Under the pieces are notes generated by a model. That model was given only the letters and a program-made list of their open reading frames with translations, was not told the DNA's origin and did no database searches. Positions 33,991 to 44,287 of a DNA stretch of 64,000 bases are shown here, in pieces. The stretch is from positions 58,530 to 122,529 of the forward strand of contig JBBPSI010000064.1 of NCBI GenBank assembly GCA_038093515.1, read 5' to 3'. Origin of the DNA: Butyriboletus loyo (Eukaryota; Basidiomycota; Agaricomycetes; Boletales; Boletaceae). Position numbers and translations under genes: made by a program. Position 1 is the stretch's first letter. Each line of letters starts with the position of its first letter.

Positions 33991-35382
33991 ATGAGCCCCA
34001 CACCTTTCCCGCAGAAAGATTGTGAATCCCCACCGATGGAGGGCAGGCACCGCCGAGTGCGTTTCATCAACTCTTGTAAGTTCCACGCAAAGTATGTGTA
34101 TGGACATTCACCCTTTACAGCTGAGGTGTTCCACATCCCCCGAGAAGAGGCATCCCCGTTCACCGCTTCAGATGGGCAGGACGATCTCATGGGAGTTGTC
34201 ATTCCACCACCACCCCCGCCGCTTCTCACCCCCCACCACAGCTCGCAGAACCCGCTGGGGGGCTTGGTTATCCCTCCGCCACCTCCGCTCCGCACCGCTG
34301 CCCGCCGCCCTTCCGACACCCTTGCCAGCATCTTCATACCGCCGCCACCTCTACCTCCAGCCACCACCCACAACGAGTCCAACCCTCTCTCTGGCCTCAA
34401 TATTCCCCCGCCACCGATGCTCCCCCCTTCTGCCGCCCCCCAAATCATTATTCCCATGGGGACCGCCATTCCCACGCTGCCTCCCCACCCTGCTGCAGCC
34501 CCCTGCCCTTCAAACCCCCTCTCCGCCATCTTAATTCTGCCGCCGCCCTTTTCCATCACTGTGTCCCACTCCACAGATGCCCTCGCCAACATCTTCATTC
34601 CCCCACCTCCACCTGTTCCTGCATCCTCGTGCGCCCTCGTGGGCATCTCCCATCTCCAACCCCCGCTGCCTCCTGCCTTGGTCGCCACCCCCTCAGCTGC
34701 TGCACAAAATCCTGGCGGTCTTGCTCATGAAGACTCCATGGATGTGGACCTACCTGGTAAGTGCCCCCCTGCATTCCCCCATGCCTCGTATTGATGACCT
34801 TTCGGCAGTCTTCAAGACCCTCCTCCTGCCCCTGAAAACGCCAACCCTGCCCCCTCAGCCTTCACCAGGTACCAGTGCCCACTCCAGGCAGAATTCCTGC
34901 CCCACATTCTGGAGCTGCAGGCCTTCAACCAGTGCGAAAATCAGTGGATGCTAATGGAGCACCACTGCAGATCCCTTGGTAAGCATGTCACCACCTATTC
35001 TTCCATTCATCCAACTAATACATCCATTTCCAGCCCCTGAGGAGAATGCAGCCGCACTTAGGCTGCTTCAGATGGAAGGGTTCCCTGGCTTGGAACATTT
35101 CACATTGGGTAAGGAGGATTTCTCTACACCCTAACCCTCCTTCATTCTTACATTCATGCAGAAGCCTTGGGTGCCTTCTCAATTCCTCAAGAGAATCCTC
35201 TCCCCACTGCTACACGTGAAGCACAGCAGCTCGATGCCCCTATTGAAAGGGTCATACGGAGGTATGAATCCTTGTTCTTGCAAGCATGTGGTCAGCGGTG
35301 CAGGGCAGTGGCAAGGGTATTGACAGAGCTAGAGAGGTTGGAGGCTATTCAGGCTGAAAGAGATAGGGTAAATGGGATCTAA
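33991..35382 (+). CDS. Proline-rich repeat protein, unknown function
   Basis: I do not recognise the family. Proposed exons are 33991-34075, 34121-34756, 34817-34978, 35034-35108 and 35162-35382; introns are 45-60 nt; length 392 residues with no internal stop. Exon 2 encodes about six copies of a roughly 25-residue module: (S/N)PLxGLxIPPPPxL followed by a Ser/Thr/Ala spacer. Exon 3 has a different, globular character (YQCPLQAEFLPHILELQAFN). The end is helical and charged (RRYESLFLQACGQRCRAVAR, LERLEAIQAERDRV), probably a coiled coil. The third exon's acceptor (34815-34816) was chosen because it alone keeps the YQCP frame open. It is paired head-to-head with the zinc-cluster gene. The intact frame amid decayed repeats suggests recent function. 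Confidence 0.6.
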
Positions 35383-35459
35383 ATGTACATGTACTAAACT
35401 ATTGACATAACTCCTAAAATTGAAATTGGGGCCCAATATTTACCACTTAGTAGACCCTC

Positions 35460-36624
35460 CCATTGTTAGCTCATATCGCCCCGCAGGTAGAACAGCTGCT
35501 GCATGCACCGCCCGCATGCCCACCCATCGGCAGCAGGCATCACTGCGTAGGAACACCCTTCTGGACCCCTGCTCACTGCACATGGCAGGCCGCAGGCCCA
35601 TTCATCAACCTTCCGCAATGCCCCGCAGGCCCCCCATTCGCCTTCCATGTTTCTCCACAGGCCCCCCGCCCACTCTGCATGTCATTCTGTGGGCCCCCCC
35701 ATACATCTACTGCATTTCCCCATGGGCCTCCTGTCTGCTTAATGCATTTCTGTGGGCCCCCTTTTCCCCCCACCAAATTGCCCTGCAGGCCCCCCATCTA
35801 CTTTCTGCATTTCCTGCAGCCCACCCATTTGTTGGGCATAAAATTCTGCAGGCCCCCTCATCCACCTTCTGCGTCGCCCAGTGGGCTCCCCACCTCTCAT
35901 GCGCATCACACCATAGGCCCCCTGTCAGTGGAGCAGCCTGCAAACATATCGCCAGCGGGCCCGCCCATCTGCACCGCATATCACCACATGGGCCTGCTCG
36001 TCTAATGGACATATCCACATGCAGGCCCCTTTGTCTGCTTTACATATCCCCCTGCGGGCCCCCTGTCAGTAGCATGGCCCAAAGATGTACTGCCAGCAGG
36101 CCCGCCCATCAGCACAGCATATCACCACATGGGCCCGCTCTTCTGATTCACATATTCACCTGCAGGCCCCTTCGTCTGCTTTATATATCCCCCTGCAGGC
36201 CCCCCGTCCATAGTCTGGCCCAAATATGTACTGCCAGCAGGCCCGCCTGTCTGAGTGACATTTCCATCCCCGGGCCCCTTTGTCTGCATTACATATCACC
36301 CCATGCACCCCCCACAAGCAGCACAGCCCTCACAATTACTCCCAGCAGGCCTGCCCGTCCATAGCACATACCACCCTGAGGGCCCGCTCGTCTGAGTCAC
36401 ATTTCCGCCCACGGGCCCCTTCGTCTGCATTCCATATCACCCTACAGGCCCCCCGTCAGTAGCACAACTATTCCATGCACCCCTAGCAGGCTCCACCATC
36501 TGAAGTACATAATACCCCAAGGGCCTGCTCGTCTGCACTCGCCTGTAATATAACTATGATATTTACCCTTAGCGGGCCCATTCATCTGTAGTATATACCC
36601 CCTCCAGGCCCGCCCGTCTATAGC
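35460..36624. repeat. GC-rich minisatellite block
   Basis: Irregular repeats built on CTGCAGGCCCCCC and GCAGGCCCGCC(C/T)RTC. A higher-order period of about 145 bp is visible between 36,010 and 36,480 (CCCCTTYGTCTGCWTTACATATC recurs). It resembles the right arm of the foldback element, and long open frames here are repeat artefacts. Confidence 0.75.
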
Positions 36625-36628
36625 ATAG

Positions 36629-37597
36629 TTTCGGAATTGGTAAAGTCCAAGCAGGAGGTGCACCGAGGGCAACGAAGGATGCAAGGGTAAACCTATCAGT
36701 GGAAAGACTCACTGATAATACGAGAGTGAGAGTATCGCAAACAGAGTATAAGGAGCAAGGCTCAACTTAGAGATATTGCAGTAGTGATGATAGAACTGAA
36801 AAGATCTGGAGAAAAGCGACAAGCCATAAGGGCTGTCTTATATACAGGACAAGAGTGTTTGTACTTGTGTTCTGTATAGTACCTATATAAGGTATTGTTG
36901 CGAAGGCAACGCGCAGTCGAATGCTAGCACGTAGTACCCTGCCACAGGCGGTCCAACGACAGTTGCTGCACTACACAAAGCACAGGCAAGATGTAATCAA
37001 GGAGCTTCAACTTAATCCTCAACTGTTGCCAGCGAATAGACAAGTGGTTAAAACTAGGGAATCCTAGTCTAACCACGAGCCTTTATATATTATACAGAGA
37101 TGCGCACAGACCATGCTGTGCATGTGATGAACTACTATACATGGCTAGACTAAAGAAGAGAAGCGCAACGGTGATTAACCACACGAGGCACGGGGATCAT
37201 AAAGAAGAGAAGTAAACGGAGATTAAATACATGTGTCGTGACGTCATAGAGTCTAGGCCTGGTCTAGGCCATGACATCATATGCTTAGTCAGCATGAGAT
37301 CACATGTAAGTTCCCACGATCACGTGCACTATGTCACGTGACCTTTGAAAGTGAAAACGACTAAGTCCAAAGTGAAAGTGTACGAATAAATGTTATGATT
37401 ATAACAGGTATAGTATGAAATACATGACGATATGATAGAGATAAGAGATAAGACTAAGCATATCGTCCAATAGCATAATAAGAGCTATTTGTAATGTGAT
37501 AAGCGTGGTAGAGTCTAGACAATGATGTCATATAGACTCATCTATAAATGTAGTGGCTGTAAATGAAATACAGAAATAGAACACTACTGTTTCAACA
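36629..37597 (-). repeat. Solo LTR family E with nested C1
   Basis: Flanked by CATAG (36624-36628 and 37598-37602). On the minus strand it begins TGTTGAAACAGTAG and contains TATATAAG. The 3' end lacks a clean CA. It looks Copia-like in style, but no internal region is present to prove it. Confidence 0.6.
36896..37406 (-). repeat. Solo LTR family C, copy C1
   Basis: 511 bp, TGTTGCG...TATAACA, flanked by GGTAT (36891-36895, 37407-37411). Nested inside the E LTR. Confidence 0.93.
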
Positions 37598-37688
37598 CAT
37601 AGGTCCTCCATCAACCCATATCCTACACCTCCCTACCCTGCAGGCCGACTCGTCAACACTGTCATTTTTGGCTCAGGCAGGCCCTGTC

Positions 37689-37797
37689 ATCAAAGTATTC
37701 CTAATGCACCCACGGGCCCACCACAGGGTGCCCATCTACCAAGTGATATTGTCAACCTGGGGTGGCTGTGTGCTACATGACAATGTGACTACATTAT
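37689..37797. repeat. Right terminal repeat of a second foldback-like element
   Basis: Reads GTATTCCTAATG, later CACCACAGGGTGCCCATCTA and GACTACATTATGTG. About 100 bp of this is the near-exact reverse complement of 29,215-29,320. Its left partner is not found in the window. Confidence 0.7.
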
Positions 37798-38205
37798 GTG
37801 AATGGACATTCTGGTGCTTTCATTTGGGGTTGGGTCTGTCTGTCTCAACTGGTTCGGTCCTCAGTTTGTTTTCTTGCATAGTGCGGTGGGTGGTGGGTTT
37901 GTGGGATCATGGTTGATGCTTTCCTTGTTTCATTTTGGCATTTCTTTTGTTTTTGGTGCTGTTTTTTGTTTTTGTTTTTTGTTTTTTTTTGGGGGGCCAG
38001 GCAATTGCCTTCCAATTTTTTGGCCTTGCCAGCCTTCTTAAGGCGTGGGAAAACCTGCCATGGTAGTGGTTCAGGTTCAAGGAGCCCCCGCCTATTTTAT
38101 ATAATTCTAATATATGTTCAACATACTGAACAGAAACCATTCAGTATCTTTGGCTGTAACAGCTATGCGGAGCAGCCTGGCCTGCTTACATTTGAATATT
38201 TTCGC
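37798..38205. other. Low-complexity and unassigned DNA
   Basis: T/G-rich tract with runs of T and G at 37,920-38,000. The apparent hydrophobic frame here is composition-driven. No gene supported. Confidence 0.4.
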
Positions 38206-38446
38206 TCGCTGACTCTTTCATACTACAGGCCCGAATCGAGAGCTGTACATGATTCGGAGGACGACTAGCAAGGCAATTATGGGTCGAAAACAGCGAGGAA
38301 CTCTGCTACCTGTTCGACACCTCGGCTAAATTGGTAGATGCGGCTATACCCGGGGAAAGCAACCTTACGTGGGGAGTCTCAGCGCTGCGCGCTGAAGCCT
38401 GAGGTATGTTCAAATCACTCGGTCGTGCGCGGTCATTGATTCGTCT

Positions 38447-38689
38447 ATGTCCATTGACCGTTGGCAGCTAGGATTCGAGAACCGATTGGATTGGCAACGC
38501 GACAACAAGGCCATCGTAGCTCACGAATTTGCTCAGGTCGGCCCATTACCTGATGCAAACCCTTGGACTCTGGGTACGGCCCAGGTGGCACACTCACGGT
38601 CAGATGCCCACCTAGCCACTCAGGAATATCGTTTAACGAAGAAACGGATGCCTGAGGTCATCAAGGGCGGTACTAACAGAGCCCGGTGA
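38447..38689 (+). CDS. Short conserved ORF upstream of P450-1, unknown
   Basis: 80 residues with RWQLGFENRLD, AHEFAQVGPLP and SDAHLATQEYRLTKKR. The counterpart in unit 2 (42088-42336) keeps the same frame although small insertions and deletions separate the copies. Both frames are open further upstream without an ATG (YVQITRSCAVID). It may be a coding remnant or a truncated exon; no family recognised. Confidence 0.3.
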   Translation: MSIDRWQLGFENRLDWQRDNKAIVAHEFAQVGPLPDANPWTLGTAQVAHSRSDAHLATQEYRLTKKRMPEVIKGGTNRAR

Positions 38690-39389
38690 TGTGGACACTG
38701 AGGGGGGAGTACGGGCACTCCAAAACATTTTCAGGAAACAAAGTCGCTGCAAACGGTAACCCGGGTAACAATTAATCGTGCATCGAAGTCGCCTGCATAG
38801 GGAAAGCGGAAGACTTCCTACCAAACGATATCAAGAGTCATGGAATGCTTCTTCAAACGACATAGGGCGGCTGTCCTTCAAATCCGTTCCTAGATCCGTT
38901 CCTAGCACGTACACCATATTTCCATCCACGTCATCCTACTGAGCGCGACATGTCTAATGAAGATTATGGCAAAGCGGTAGCACCCTGTCTTCAGTGCCAG
39001 CACTATGGCGACCGGCGGCATTGGACTACCTGTGAAACCCGCGTGTCAATTACCGATGTCTTTAGAAAACCCTCCAAACACGCCCGCTACACACTGTCTC
39101 TCCTCCAGGCCACACACGTATACCCGACCTGGAGAGACGACGCGCGATCTTGAAACAATTGCAACATCGGTTACTTACATGTGAGTGATAGTGCCCGTGT
39201 TGTTCGTCATCTGGGTTAAATGGATCGGGCCATGTCAATCCAGATCAACCACTCATGCCATCCATGTTTTATTGCGCGTTGAAACTCAGGATTCATATAA
39301 TATAAAGCTAGTTCGAATTCCATCAACATGGCCTTGGTCGTACCCAGCTGCCGAGCGTCTCCTGCAAACAGTTCCGTCGCTTTGCAATC

Positions 39390-41375
39390 ATGGGTATTGA
39401 AATCCTTCATGTCTGCGTTTTTGGTTTGACGTTGCACCTCGTTTGGCGATTGGTCTGGAGATACAGGAGGCCTCCCCTCCCGCCTGGGCCTTCTGGGTTG
39501 CCCATCATCGGAAACCTCCTCGACATTCCGAAAGATGCTATGTACAAGGCGATGGGGGCTATGAGCCGACAATATGGCAAGTGCACATACGCTTCACACA
39601 AAATACCCACATCGCTGATTCTGCACTAGGCCCTATTATATCCCTTAACTTGATGGGCACCCAGTACGTCGTGCTCAACTCCCCCAAGATGGCCAAAGAC
39701 CTACTCGAGAAGAACAGTGCCATCACGTCCAACAGGCCACACTTCACAATGGGCTGTGACCTCGTTGGCTGGAGTAGTAGCACTGGTTATCTACAATACG
39801 GTGACGCGCACAGAAAACATCGCAGGTTCTTCTATCAGCAGATCGGCAGCAAGACTAGCCTGCGATCATACTACCCTGCTGAAGAAGGGGAAGCGAAACA
39901 ATTGCTACGCAATGTGTTGAAGAACCCTGATGATCTGATCTCCCATTGTCATAGGTGCGGTACTGATTGGCTCCAGAAGATCGTGCTAATCTGACACATT
40001 TTGGGAAGAACGGCCGGCGCGGTGATCTTAAAGGTCTCGCATGGTTACACCGTTAAGGAAGATGGTGATCCGCTCGTGGAGATGGCCAATAAAGCCATGG
40101 ACAATTTCTCCATGGTCACTACGCCGGGACGGTTTCTAGTTGACATGCTTCCGATCTGTACGTTTTACGAGTTTCTTCGATCCATTGCAGTTGCTTGAGG
40201 AATTTTGCTAGTGCGATACTTGCCTGAGTGGTTCCCTGGAGGTGGTTTCCACAAAGATGCAAAACGATGGCGAGAATTGCTGAGCGCGACAGTGAGCATG
40301 CCATACGAGTTCGTGTTGGAGCAACTTGTATGTTTTCTCTTCGAGTTCGTTGTGCTTGTACGTTGATGCAGGGTTAGGCAAAGGGCAATGCTGCACCATC
40401 GTTTATATCACGGGTGCTTCAGGAAGGTGTCACTGCCGAGGAAGAAAGGATTTTGAAGTGGGCCTCTTCTGCCATGTACCTGGGTATGACTTCGGCATAT
40501 GATTCTTGAGACGATCGAACGTACATTAATCGTGATTTTATGATTTATCAGCCGGATCAGACACTGTGCGTTGTATGTTTTTGACGAGAGAATGACACTG
40601 AAAGGCGCAGCAACAGACAGCGTCTACACTGTCTGCATTTTTCCTCGCCATGACAATGCACCCAGAAATCATGAAGAAGGCGCAGGCGGAAGTGGATACT
40701 GTCGTTGGGAACGACAGACTTCCGACCCCCGAGGATCGTGTTGCACTTCCGTACGTAAATGCAATCTGTATGGAACTTCTTCGCTGGCATGTGGTGCTTT
40801 CACTCAGTACGCATCTTCGCGCATGTGCATTTCTGGCCTGACTTCCGTTCTAGCAATCCATGTCACGACACAGGATATTGTCTACGAGGGATATCTGATC
40901 CCCAAAGGGACATATCTTCTCCCAAACATTTGGTTCGTGACATGCCGAGAATGACATTCATTCGAAATCTCATCCACATGAAACATTTGATGTAGGTCTA
41001 TGCTATCCGACCCAGAGACATATCCCGATCCAGACGTGTTTGACCCAGAGAGGTTCCTCGGCGAGAACAAGCAGCTTGACCCGCGTGAAGTGTGTTTCGG
41101 GTGGGGAAGGCGGTCGTGTCCGGGTGCACCCCTGGCAGAGTTGACAATCTTTACATGTGTTGCGATGGCGCTGGCGACATTGGATGTTTTGAGGTGTGTC
41201 GACAATGGTATGGAGTGCATGCCGAAGTATGACGCCAAGGAGGGGGTTATACGGTGAGTTTATGAATTTGCTTTAGTATGGATTTGCTGACGCCTAATTT
41301 TACAGTCATCTCAAGCCGTTCAAGTGTAGGGTCGTACCGAGATCGAAGAAAGTGGAGGGGCTCCTTCAGGTTTGA
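39390..41375 (+). CDS. Cytochrome P450 monooxygenase, copy 1
   Basis: Haem-thiolate monooxygenase anchored in the ER, probably secondary metabolism or xenobiotic oxidation; substrate unknown. Ten exons: 39390-39576, 39630-39954, 40009-40157, 40212-40327, 40378-40483, 40552-40565, 40617-40806, 40854-40932, 40996-41253 and 41306-41375. They give 497 residues without a stop. An N-terminal membrane anchor is followed by PPLPPGPSGLPIIGNLLD. The I-helix oxygen-binding motif AGSDTT is assembled across a 14-nt microexon. ELLR is the ExxR motif, FDPERF the PERF motif, and FGWGRRSCPG contains the haem-ligand cysteine. The first intron (39577-39629) has a GC donor (GCAAGT). A duplicate lies at 44288. 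The style resembles O-methylsterigmatocystin-oxidoreductase-like P450s of basidiomycetes. Confidence 0.9.
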
Positions 41376-42087
41376 CGTGCTGAAGGTTGGCAATGATTTC
41401 GCCCAACAGTAACTAGTTCTGCTATTCATGTATGTGACTGTACACATTCATTTCTCTGTACATGTTATCTATGAATTATCATCGTCTCTTCTGTATTATG
41501 AAAACGAGTTATTTGACACGATACCTCTCTGCTGTGTATACAATTCCACGAGCTTCTTTTTGAAAACAGTTAGTAGCCAAATATATAGTGTCTTCAAAGC
41601 GTAGAGTGGTGTGCGAATGAGTTGTATCTAGCTGTGGAAATCTTGATCAGGGTACTATGGGTTCGTCTACAGCTCTTTTGAGGGAGCGACTAGCGAACGG
41701 AGGAAATCATCCAGTTCAGACTGAAAGGCTGGTGGAAGAAAAGTCAAGCGTTTTTCAAGCAGCGACTACTACGAATACTCGAGTTGGCGACAGGCCTTCC
41801 TTGACCGTGAGGCCTGAGGCCCGGATCTGCGAGACTGGTTTAAATGGTTTCGCTCTCCGACTCTTTCATACTACAGACCAGGATCGAGAGTCGTACATGA
41901 TTCGGAGGACGACTAGCAAGGCAATTATGAGTCGAAAACGATGAGGAACTCTACCAGGTAACCTGCTCGGAACATCGGCTAAGTTGGCAGATGCGGCACA
42001 CCCGAGGAAAGCAACCAAGCGTGGGGAGAGTGCTGAGGCCCGAGGTATGTTCAAGTCACTCGGTCGTGCGCAGTCATCGATACGTTC

Positions 42088-42336
42088 GTGTGCATCGACC
42101 GTTGGCAGCGAGGATTCGAGAATCGATTGGATTTGCGACGCGACAAGCCCATCTTAGCTCACGAATTCGCTCAGGTCGACCCACTACCTCATGGAAATCT
42201 TCCTAATGCCTTGGATTCTGAGTACGATCCAAGTTACTTACTACGGTCGGATGCCCACCTAGCCACTCAGGAATGTCGTTTAACGAAGAGACGGACGCCC
42301 GAGGCCATCAAGGGCGGTACTAGCAGAGACTGGTGA
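42088..42336 (+). CDS. Short conserved ORF upstream of P450-2, unknown
   Basis: 82 residues (frame starts at a GTG) with IDRWQRGFENRLD, AHEFAQVDPLP and SDAHLATQECRLTKRR. Homologous to 38447-38689; length differences are multiples of three. No family recognised. Confidence 0.3.
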   Translation: MCIDRWQRGFENRLDLRRDKPILAHEFAQVDPLPHGNLPNALDSEYDPSYLLRSDAHLATQECRLTKRRTPEAIKGGTSRDW

Positions 42337-42619
42337 TGTGGACACTGAGGGGACACTCCCAAACATTCCCGGGAAGCAAAGTCGCTCCAAAAAGGTAGCC
42401 CATGTGACGATAAATCGTGCATCGAAGTCCCCTACATAGGGAAAGCCAAAGACACTCTACTAGGCGATTTTAAAATGCATGGAATGCCTCCCCAAACGAC
42501 ATAAGGCGACTATCCTTCGAATCCGTTCCTAGATCCGTTCCTAGCACGTACACCATGTTACTGCCCACATCATCCTACTGAGCGCGACATGCCTAATGGC
42601 GAATATTACGGCAAAGTGG

Positions 42620-43030
42620 TTGCACACTATCTGTACACATCTACTCGTGAAAATTGTACAGCCGATGTCTTTTTTTGCGATGCTGCCTGGGGAGCCAATG
42701 CGTGAATTATGTACATGTCTTGGATTCTGGCACAGCTGCAGGAACTTTCGGGCTGCTCGCGTCTGGAGAGAGGCGAGAGGTAGGATGAGGGGAGGTTAGA
42801 GGTGTAGGAACTAGGAGAGGTGAGCTGCCCGACCCGGGTGCGCTTCGGACCAGCGAGGAAGAGGACAAAACCAAAACAAGACAGGAGCGCTGTGGGAGCG
42901 AGAAAAGTCCAGGAACCCAACCGACGTCGTGAGAGCGGAGCAAGATGCAAAGCCTATCCGCAGTGGGTATTCGCACGACGTCTGAGCCCGAAGACACGCC
43001 ACCCACGTCCTAGCGTTGACTGCCGAATGC
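42620..43030. other. Unit-2-specific insertion of unknown nature
   Basis: About 410 bases between GGCAAAGTGGTTGCAC and GCACTGTGGCGACTGG interrupt sequence that is continuous in unit 1. No terminal repeats or coding motif recognised. Confidence 0.4.
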
Positions 43031-43137
43031 TAAAATTTACAGCACTGTGGCGACTGGCGGCAATGACTGGACTATAAGCGAAATCCGTGTGTTAATTACG
43101 GTACGGGGTATTCGGAGAACCCTCCAAACATGCCCTT

Positions 43138-44063
43138 TAGTGTTGCTCAGATTAGTGAAACGGTTATTGGTCGAAACCAACGGCTAGCAGTCCGTAGCAC
43201 TCGGCTACACTCGGTTAGCATTGGAAACCAGCAACTGTTTTACTGATGCGCTCAGTCGAGACGAAGTAACTTCAAGGTAATTTCGATTCAGTTCGAAAGT
43301 CACTGAGTCACTTCGTGAGAGTTCGATACTAATCTGAATTGAGTCGAAGTTACCTCGTTCACTTCGCGAAGTGCCAACGATGTCGTACTGATTAGTAGCT
43401 GCTGTACAAAGATAATCTATGTGCTCATCTACTCACCCCTGTCCATCCTAATGTTAGTTTCAAAGGATGAACACTGAAGAAAGCCTCAAATCGGCTCCGT
43501 ATCAGTCCAAGACCCAACATTTCAAGTTCGTAACAATTTAATTTGGCTACAACTTGAGTTAAAAGCAAGTTTTCCAGTCACGGAACACTTCCACTGCTAC
43601 GGAATACAACACACTCTCATCCAAGTCCATTTAAAAACCCTGAATGGCACATTTGACGACCTCGAAAACCTTTCATCTGGCCCGCCAAAGTAGCACCGGG
43701 TCCACCTGCCGTTGGTCATGGTCTTCACTATCTGGCTAACTGCAGGAGCAGCAGATGAGCTCGTGGCTGGCGGAAAACTTGGCGAGCTTTCGGAACTGTT
43801 TGTAAACTTCGAGGCCAATAATGTGTAGTCTTTTCCAAGACGTGTTTTCATCCTTTTTGTGCCAGTGGGTCAGACATATTACAGTACTACATGTAGACAT
43901 GAATTATGATTGGCTGGGCTTTCGGCCCGCGCAGCCGCTCACTTCGTTACCACTTCGAGAGGTGAACGTTGAACGTCGTATGTCACTTCGTTTGACTTCG
44001 TCGCTTTCGAAGTCCCCCCAAAACACACTTCGGTTTGCTTCGATTCGCTTCGCTGCAACACTA
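43138..44063. mobile_element. Non-autonomous hAT-like element
   Basis: 926 bp with TAGTGTTGC...GCAACACTA termini, the hAT style, and an 8-bp target duplication ATGCCCTT / ACGCCCTT (7 of 8). The interior is rich in CACTTCG / CGAAGTG words and has no transposase. It is absent from duplication unit 1. Confidence 0.75.
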
Positions 44064-44287
44064 ACGCCCTTAGTAAATGAATGGGGTTATGTCGATCGTG
44101 TGTTAATTACCGAGGTATTCGGAGAACCCCCCAAACGCGCCCTTAGAAATGACAATCGTTCATGCTTTATTGCGCGTTGAAACTCAGGAGTCATATGATA
44201 TAAAGCTAGTTCGAATTCCATCAACGTGGCCTTGGTCGTACCCAGCTGCCGAGCGTCTCCTGCAAACAGTTCCGTCGCTTTGCAATC

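Larger units (their letters stand above)
38206..41605 (+). repeat. Segmental duplication, unit 1
   Basis: Begins near TGACTCTTTCATACTACAG and ends near AGTGTCTTCAAAGC. The same order of sequence recurs in unit 2 (41,850-46,532): leader, conserved short ORF, P450 gene and 3' tail. The units are in tandem, same orientation. Confidence 0.85.

Noticed and set aside
35420..36364. Long proline/cysteine-rich open frame of 314 codons
   Set aside because: It is the translation of a GC-rich minisatellite; all frames are open there and the repeat explains the residues.
29215..37797. One 8.6-kb transposon carrying the gene pair as cargo, bounded by the outer inverted repeats
   Set aside because: The outer flanks lack a matching duplication, while the inner pair 29215-32846 has an 8-bp duplication and restores the zinc cluster.
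37802..38041. Hydrophobic open frame resembling a membrane protein
   Set aside because: It translates a T/G-run low-complexity tract with no splice context or motif.
43597..43851. Possible transposase remnant in the hAT-like element
   Set aside because: 84 codons without a recognisable hAT dimerisation or catalytic motif.
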